NCBI GenBank assembly: GCA_029851415.1
Contig: CM056742.1
Span: forward strand, 134,218,715 to 134,282,714
Length of the DNA stretch: 64,000 bases
Origin: Eretmocerus hayati
Taxonomy: Eukaryota; Arthropoda; Insecta; Hymenoptera; Aphelinidae
Reading direction: 5' to 3'
Positions 56,401-64,000 of the stretch are shown here, piece by piece. The first letter of the stretch is position 1; every line of letters begins with the position of its first letter. A program made the translations under genes and the position numbers. The notes below the pieces were generated by a model. It saw nothing but the letters and a program-made list of their open reading frames with translations, was not told where the DNA came from and searched no databases.

Positions 56401-59400
56401 TCGTTTCGTAGCGCCCGCATCGTCGGCAAATGTGCACTAATACTGTTGCAGCCGTCTAGACTCTTTTTTTTCTTCTTAATTTGACTCGATTCGAAGACGA
56501 AGATCTTAATCGCGGACACGCGGGCATCGATTGAAAATTTAAATTATTCGAAAGAAATTCAACTTTGGATATTTATTCCAGCTGAAGCAATTGCTTGGTC
56601 TGGACACAACTCTAACGTAAGTTTGCCTTTGCTTGCTCTTTCTTTCATGGCGCCTGCATCGTTTTTTAGTGTAAAACCTCAGCCAGGCTGACTACCTATT
56701 GACGACAGAGTGATTACCGATATCACGAGATATGCATTTACTGCGATCCCAACATTTGATTTCGTCTTGACCTCTGGGCAGTAACTTAAAGTTCAAATGG
56801 AACGAAGGGCATGATTGATCATGTCCTGTCAAATCAAACTAACCAAACCCTCGATAAATCCTCTCAACTGCATATCAACGACTTGTATTGACCTTCTGAA
56901 ATTTTCAAGCTCGTTTTCAAGTAATCGATAATATTCCGACTGTTCAGATTCTTTGAATTTAGAAGAAACTTGTGGAGTATGGGAAATCGAATTAGTATAT
57001 AGATTTTGAAATATTATCAAATCGTATAAGAAGAGCATTGGTTTTAAGAATGTGGCTCATCTTTTAAGGATTTATTCTATGAATAGCTAATTCATAAACT
57101 AAAACAGCGTGAAATGTATGGAAAAGCAGTTCGTGGATGGGTCTTTTATTCAGCTACAAGAATGTAATTTTTCAGATATCATCACTGCGGGAAGCACAAC
57201 ATTGCGGGAAGTTTTACATGCACTGGATGCTTATAAACTGTTGCAGACTCAGGTTTTTTAAGGCATCGGGATAAGGAATACTTACTGATTTTCAAAGACA
57301 CTGCCGTCTTACTCGTACTTACTTATGAGACTACCTACAATAAAAAAGCACATGCTCGTCTACTTTTTTCACTTCAATAAAGCTGTGTCCAAGGCTATGA
57401 CATCAGAAATCTTCGCAAAAACCATCTCGAAAGCCATTTTCATAAGTTCTATGAATTTTAAAAACTACAGGCTCTGAAGATCGAGCTCATGAAAGTCGTT
57501 ATTCTCTCAAGAAAGTGACTTCCTGCTTCCTATGCTTGAAGGCCCTGCCCATCCATATGATACTAATTATCGATGGCATAAGACTTTTACCACGGTAGCA
57601 CCAGGCCAACCAAATATTTTAAGACCCAGAAGTCCTCAAGGACCCTAGTTTACACACATGTGTCACACATCACTTCATTCCACAGGCACGAAAATCTTCT
57701 GCGACGTATATGTATATTCCTCACATACAACTTTTGACGTTTCTACACGGCGAATGTACTCGCTACTTGATATAACACATTCTGATGTCCAAGCATCGAG
57801 GTCTTAGCATCCCTCGGGGGGTCTTTATAGGCAACTGCATGAGCTTCAGGTAAGTGGCAACTGCAAGATGTCGAATAGAATTTCGATAGCACCTCATTGT
57901 CCCATCGAAGTTTATGTTTCGAGTTGATGCCTGGCAGCATATAACAGATATTCTCGTATATTCCATCTTTTTCTCTATAATAATACACAGTCGTGACAAT
58001 TGGCCTCCGGATGCCAAGACTGATCTCGGTTTGACGTCCTATGCAGAACACGCATAGCCGCACACTTTTCAGGCTTTGCATTGAATGTGCCCCTATACTA
58101 TATAGTTATTTATGAGCTATGGATTGCAGGGCGTTAGGATCATATACCACGTTGCATCCATACACAATGTTCAAAACCGTGAAAAAACTGCGGGGATGAA
58201 GATCAGCTGTTTCGAGCCTCCCTCACAGTTTGTGCACACTATATATCTGTGTGACATCAGGGGACATCTCTATACGAGAGTCAAGAGGCTGCAATATATA
58301 TTATTACCAGGTATTAGGCCCCCCGAATTTTGCCGATGCAGTATTGTAAGGTATATAGGGGAGGAAAAAATTCTGATGAAATTTTTGGGGACTCTGCTGT
58401 TGCAAGGCTGAGTGGGATTGGCACCATAGTGTCGAATATGGGGCCAATTAACTTTTACCAAGCACGAGCCACCAGAGACGACGGAATTGGCATCACCAGA
58501 GATAAGTTAATCGAATGCTCGCTATGTGTGGCTTGAATCGTTTTCGGGTGTAGTATTTTGCGACCTGGTATAAAACCCGAGTCGAAATCTATCCTTGGTA
58601 GATAGTTGGATGCCTCTGCAAATATTCGGATGAGACAGAATCTATTGCATTTCATGCTCGTTGCAAAATTACAGTATTGAGATACATGCACGTGGTTGAT
58701 TATTTGATATAATCATTCATATTGGAACGATGGCGCCAGTCTCAAGCCTGAGTAAAGGAAATTCGAAACGAGTGCGAGCGTGAGCTTCTGACTCGGAGAA
58801 GTTATTATGATAAGAAAACAGCTGATCAATCATCAGACTGAGATCCTGATTTATCCCGTGAGCGATGACAAGTGAGATCCTGTGTTCAAAATTGTTCACG
58901 ATCTTCGAGGGGGTTATTGATACCGCAATTCGCTCGAGATAATGAGTTTCAAAATCATTCACGTGAGTGAAATTCGTTAACATATGATGAAATGAAGTAC
59001 TCTCGTGTGTTTTGGGGTATGTATGATTCGAAGATCTGAAATTGAAATCTACTATTGAAAGATCTGAATCTGAATCTGAATCTGAAATATTATCTGTGAT
59101 TCTATTTTGTCAACTGGTAGAAGTGGGATCATTTTTTTGGCCAACCGTGGCCAGTAGCAATGCGACTTGGCCAATTATTGTCCAAAAACTGTTCACCATT
59201 ACTACCAGGGAAGTTTTCTCTATTAATCGATATATTTGTGAAGAAGAACTTACAAGTTCTTAGTTATACCCACAGTGATCCAAAAAAATTGCCTAATCAC
59301 CTCTTGGAGAATTTTTTTCCTGGTGAGTAATTTTGGACCCGATGTTGTCACATTAGATTTTGGGAGTCGGAGATTTGGAGATTCCAAAAAAATGTACAAG

Positions 59401-61412
59401 GCAAAATTTACAAAATTCATTTCCTGAAATACGCAAAACCGGTAAGGACAACTGTGTGTGTGTGTGCGCGCGCGCGCGCGTGCGTGTGTGATCTGAAAGT
59501 AGGCTAGCGCATTATTACTGCATTTCATTATTGTTTGAGGCAGATACATTTATTTATCCGGGTGATAATTTCATAAGCGGCTCCAACAAGTTTCAGATTT
59601 TCAAAGATCGTGATAGTATTCTGAAGACGATTTTTATTTTAATTAATGACGTTGGGATTGTTCCGAAACATACCACCGATAAAAACAGCTTTAGAAACGC
59701 CTAGTCATTTTTAAGAATCTGAAATTGAACTGAACCGTTTTGGGTCGGAGTCGTTCACATATGCTCTCTATCTATCAATTTTTCATCTTTCAAATCCATA
59801 TCACGCCCGTGATGCTACTGTATAGAGTGTTGGTTGCACTTGGGTTTTGGCTTTTCTTCTCCTAAATCATCTATCAATGAAGTAAATAAAATACCGGCGT
59901 TGTCGATCCTTCATCTTCACGATATGTATAAGTCTTTACCATGGGAGAATGTCTCAGCGCATGCAACCGTTAGTACAAAAGTACTTAGAAGCTGAAGCCA
60001 TCAGTCGTTATGCGGGTTTCCCACCCATATTCGCATCCATAGCTAGAAATGTCATATGTTTCAAAGTCAAAATCTATAGATGGTCAGCTTTTCTCGGGGC
60101 AGTAATCATATATTTCATGTACTTTTTCCTCACTACTTTCCACACTTTCTCAAATTTCTTACTCTCACACGCTTGGTACAGTAATGCACCAATGCAGCCC
60201 CAAAAATATTGTCCGATTTTCATCTTTCACATTTGAACTGCCCTCGTATGTTTCTTCCGAAGTTTAATCCCTAACTCCCACGCTGAGTTCATTCAGCTAT
60301 CGAATGTATGGTGGTCTCATTGGATAGCTCTTGAGGTCCAAGAATACAATACTCCCTCATCGCCATGCCACCGTAGCACCCGTACAAAATCAAATTCATA
60401 ATGTATAAATGCACCATTGACTGTATGCAGTTAATATTTGAGTCAAAAGAAAATGGAAAGAAATGAAGCGGAGCCGAGAGTGGGGTATAATAGCCGACTA
60501 TTCATGATACTTATTTGAAAAGTGGCGGGGGCTCTTCAAAAATTGTCGCTACGATGTACAACAGTAATGTGCGGCTTCAACGATCGTTTCACGAAACTTT
60601 GTTGAACCGCATCTCGATTTACGGCTCGATAGGATTATGACGATTCTCTGCGATTTTTACTGCACACCCGGGACGCGGTGGTTTTGTTCACCACAGATTT
60701 ACGGCGTGCCTCCAGGGTTTAAAGGGCTTTGAGGATCCTCTGGATGGCCGCTTAAATAATAGAAGATGAGCTGCAACTTGCTCGCGGTCACCGTACACGA
60801 TATTGTGCACCCTTTTACAACCCATTGCACATTTTCGAGTCTCGCCCGCTCTTTCGAGGGTCTCTCTCGATGCGGATTCGTCATCTTTTTCAATTGCCCT
60901 GACAATGAAGCTCTGGGTCATCTCTTTGAAAAAATGAATCTATGAGTCAGAAATTTTTCAGCTTAAGTTTATGACAAAATTGTTACTATGACAATGCATA
61001 TCATAGAACTTAAAATGTTAAAAATAATCGATTATATTGACGAAATAGCCGAAGACTCGATCTTGGCCCAAACAACTCAAAACCAAGCACTCGACCGAGC
61101 AAATATAACAACAGTTCGATTTTACGGATGAGTACTTTGTTGAACACTTTCCCAATCACGCTATTTTAAGGCGCTTTAAGATTTTCATTCATTAGTGATA
61201 TTCTCTACCTGTGACAGAGCCTGCAACCAATGGTTTTTACCTTTACCACTCATCCGAACCGAGTAAAAATTCCATCAATGGTTTCGTATCGATGACTCTA
61301 AGCGCATAAGGCCCATATATTTAGATTGAGCAATCCAGTTGCCCTCTAAATAGGTATGTGCTGGATCGTTAGTGATCAAGAAGTTGAAAAAAAATTTTGA
61401 TAAAATTAAAGA
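56401..61412. other. Long gene-free stretch with a microsatellite
   Basis: No supported gene. A (GT)n(GC)n(GT)n tract lies at about 59454-59489. Short frames (57743-58081, 58112-58411, 59949-60236, 60688-60921) are unconvincing. Confidence 0.35.
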
Positions 61413-61488
61413 GGTCGCGGTGGCAGCGAGATTAGAGCTCTCGCCTTTCAATCGAAAGGTCGTGGGTTCGGTCCCCGGCGCCGGCACC
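61413..61488 (+). repeat. tRNA-derived SINE head (degenerate tRNA-like sequence)
   Basis: A box-like TGGCAGCGAGATTAGAGC at about 61421-61438 and B box GGTTCGGTCCC at 61465-61475 are correctly spaced. An anticodon-arm-like CCTTTCAATCGAAAGG sits between them. The T-arm does not pair fully and no acceptor stem closes, so this is a tRNA relic such as the 5' head of a SINE and not a working tRNA. An AATAAAAAAG tail lies near 61598. Confidence 0.6.
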
Positions 61489-62646
61489 TCTGAAAATTTT
61501 TTCAAGTGCCTCTATCGTGGTTTCGGTGGTTCGGAATCCACGTCAAACTGTAGGTATAGTGGAGATGTGAAATTTACTTTCCGTACACTTCGCCTCAATA
61601 AAAAAGAAGTGACGGAGATGGATTTCCTCGTGGATTTCTCGTCTCCGCGGGAACCAGCCTGCGCGCATTAGCACCTTGTGCAGAGTACCTAGTGTATTGC
61701 CACCGAGACTGACTAGACTGCCACGACGCCTACAGGCCAGCCGCAGCACCTCAGTGCAGCCGGCTTGTGAAGCGATCGCGCGGACTCGTCCGGTTGCCTT
61801 AGCACACGGTAGTGTGTAAATATTCATAATACTATCATGCTTGATCAATTGTGTCGTCGAAACTTGTGAAAATCGAAACTAGAAGTGGTCCCGCATGCAT
61901 TGTGTAGGCCGTTGGTTGTCGTCGGCAGAGTGATTTTGTGCTTTACTGATAAATGTTGTGACATTCGCCGATTCCGCACAGGTTAGCAGAAGACGCGAGC
62001 AGCGACCGGACAGTCAGCAGCGAGCGCGTTTTTGTGTGTAGAAAACCTCATTGTATCTCAATTCCTAATCCTTAGATCGAGTTCATGATTGAGATGGTCA
62101 TTGTCTAGTCAATGCTCTTGCAGATGCATCTTGCACAACCTCCTGGCATCGCTTCGATAAATTGAGAAAAATTGTTGAAAAATACGTGTTTACGCTCTCG
62201 CGCGCCGTGACTTTCTATCGAAAAAAGTAAGCGACAAAGTGTCTAGGAAAGATTTTCTCTGCACATGATCCGATTCAGAAACGTGTGAGCTTCCACCACC
62301 TCAAATTTGATAGCAATCTGACAATCAGAGGGAGACCAAGAGGAACATTTCTAGATCTTCTCATGTTAGCTTATACAAGAGAGTCCGCGTGATTTTGCGC
62401 AGGTAGTACGCGCGGCGCTCACCATGCGAGCGTCGGTAGAGTCGGCTATCCCCTCCAAGTCAAGTCTCGGTGGCAATTACACACCATGCACAAGCTGATG
62501 TAAAAATTGACCTGGTATGAAAAAAAGAAAAAAAAATGAAAAATGAAAATGAAATTGTCATTTCGTAAAAGTATGACTTTGAGCAGACGCCGCCATCAGA
62601 TTGTCCCGATAGCCCCTGTGCGTAATTCAATCAATCTTAGAGAACG
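61489..62646. other. Probable SINE body, then no gene seen
   Basis: The first ~120 bases may be the body of the SINE ending in CAATAAAAAAG near 61608. The remainder has no supported gene or repeat. Confidence 0.35.
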
Positions 62647-63378
62647 TACTCTCTAAACCCGTTGAAGTGAAATTTCACTCTGGAGTAAAATTTGACTCGA
62701 AGCTATGAGTCAGTTTCGTTCGCACCAAACTGGATTGATTCGTCACTCCAAGCTGGAGTCAAATTTCACTCAAACGTGAGTCAATTATCACTACTAGGAT
62801 TGAGTCAAATAATTCAAAACCAAACTTTTTAACATTCTAGATATTGCAATAAAAAATTAATTCACGGCGTTCACACACATTTCAATTGATTTCCTGGTCA
62901 TTCTAATTATTAATATTCTATGAAAAACGTACTTAACGAGAATTTTGGCAGTTGTGTTCGAATCGATGGGGATTTGAACCCGCACCCTCTTGATTACTAG
63001 GCAAGTGTCTTAACCAGCCTACGTACGGTTGTGAACTGTCGATACGAGTTTTTAAATATATCCGAGAAGTGTTTCGAAGGGAAACTCGGAATAAAGCAGC
63101 ATCATTCAATACTTCAAAAGTCCTCTACTTTCTTCATAAAAGTCCGGCAAATCGTTTCGAGATTATACCCTAACCTATAAAAATGTATTTCACTCAATGT
63201 CCGTCAATTTTTACTCATCTTGGAGTGAAAATTGCTTCAAGCTTAGTGAGAATGTAATATTTCTGTAGTTCCACTCCCTATGAGTCAAATTTTCACTCTT
63301 GTATGAGTCATTCTCGGTCGTTCTGAGAGTCACTCCAAGCTTCGAGTCAAAATTTTATTCCAACAGTTTTAGAGAGTA
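62647..63378. mobile_element. ~730-bp TIR element rich in GAGTCA/TGACTC motifs
   Basis: The left end TACTCTCTAAACCCGTTG is complementary to the right end CAACAGTTTTAGAGAGTA, and similarity continues inward (AAATTTGACTCGAAGC with GCTTCGAGTCAAAATTTT). Both arms are packed with GAGTCA, TGACTC and CACTCC words. A tRNA-like unit is nested inside. There is no coding capacity, and no clear target duplication. Confidence 0.65.
62962..63025 (-). repeat. tRNA-derived SINE-like unit nested in the TIR element
   Basis: On the minus strand an A-box-like GCTGGTTAAGACACTTGCC and a perfect B box GGTTCAAATCC flank CTAGTAATCAAGAG, which resembles an anticodon arm. No closed acceptor stem is visible, so a SINE head or tRNA relic is more likely than a functional tRNA. 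Confidence 0.55.
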
Positions 63379-64000
63379 GAACAACCTCCAAAATAAGTGC
63401 TCCGTCATTTTTCATCTAAATATAAATACATCTAAATAAAAATATCATTCGATCCTGAAAGCAGATCATATTCACAAGTTGAACAAAACTTGAGAAATCG
63501 GTGAAAAATTGGCATCCTATTATTCGTTATAGATTTAAATAAGTTCAAATTTCATAAATTTTTTTCGAAAAATTGTAGCTTTGTCAGAAAAGCTACAGTC
63601 CCCAAAAGCCACGAAGTGCAGCAGTATCCCTTAATTCAACACGTTAGGTCTCATTCAAAAGTACTTCCATCTCAATTTCAACATCCATCAGATTTTCCTG
63701 CCCTTAAAGACGTCAAAAATCCCACCGCAAGATATCCAGACGACCAAGCACGGAGAAAAGAAAAACTCTATAAGACGTCTCGTCTGACGCTCTTCACTCA
63801 CACTCAATGCATCTCATCGCTCAGCATCAATTGAATTTGGGTTCTACTGATCATCAGAGGTAAAGGTACCTATGAACGGAACAATCGGTCCGAAAAAAAA
63901 TCGCTTCCAAGGCCGATTTTGTTCCTACCTCTACAAGCCTACCCCAGTGTAAACAAGAGTGCTCGAACTACGATTTTCTAGTTACGATAAAAATTTCCGT
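63379..64000. other. No gene supported
   Basis: AT-rich sequence to the window edge. A 72-codon frame at 63616-63834 is of ordinary composition but has no recognisable family and may be chance. Confidence 0.35.

Noticed and set aside
61413..61488. Functional tRNA gene
   Set aside because: The T-arm has mismatches and no acceptor stem closes; better read as a SINE head.
62962..63025. Functional tRNA gene on the minus strand
   Set aside because: Good B box but no complete cloverleaf; lies inside a TIR element.

Overview
The window is eukaryotic, most likely arthropod and probably insect DNA. It is AT-rich, with very short introns (69 and 98 nt), long gene-poor stretches and many foldback elements. 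Almost all recognisable coding sequence belongs to transposable elements. The only clear host gene is the 3' part of a leucine-rich-repeat (F-box/LRR-like) protein gene at 1-642. Lineage below arthropod is not established from the sequence; the intron size and element mix would suit a hymenopteran, but that is a guess.

Region by region. 1-642: tail of the LRR gene. 1347-3510: three foldback (MITE-like) elements, one with internal ~85-bp tandem repeats. 5700-13415: a 7.7-kb DNA transposon with ~765-bp nearly identical terminal inverted repeats and TAT target duplications. It encodes one apparently intact three-exon protein of 1558 aa with N-terminal Cys-rich modules, a PIN/XPG-like nuclease signature and a C-terminal CXC-type Cys cluster, most like Academ-type transposons. 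17101-20640: a dense cluster of MITEs and hairpins, including twin perfect hairpins with identical loops and one candidate solo LTR. 28965-30510: degenerate tandem arrays.

31325-49306: an 18-kb Ty3/gypsy-type LTR retrotransposon on the minus strand, bounded by two 4,223-bp LTRs (one difference noticed) and ACAT target duplications. In element order (right to left) it has a PBS, a 193-aa ORF, a 501-aa ORF, two small coiled-coil ORFs, a 235-aa ORF, gag, pol and a G9 polypurine tract. Gag has seven CCHC zinc knuckles. Gag and Pol are joined by a textbook -1 frameshift signal (GGGAAAT, 6-nt spacer, 8-bp stem). Pol starts with two tandem aspartic protease domains (DSG then DTG) before RT, RNase H and integrase. 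The 193- and 235-aa ORFs look like diverged copies of one unknown family. The 193/501-aa ORFs contain no AUG and begin at splice-acceptor-like sites in the same phase. This multi-gene pre-gag region, with giant LTRs, recalls plant Ogre elements and is the best candidate for an undescribed system here.

50060-51355: an ~80-bp tandem satellite. 51356-61412: long sequence with no gene I can support. 61413-63378: a tRNA-derived SINE-like unit and a TIR element with a second tRNA-like unit nested inside. Functional coupling is seen only inside the two large mobile elements; the rest is independent repeat accumulation.
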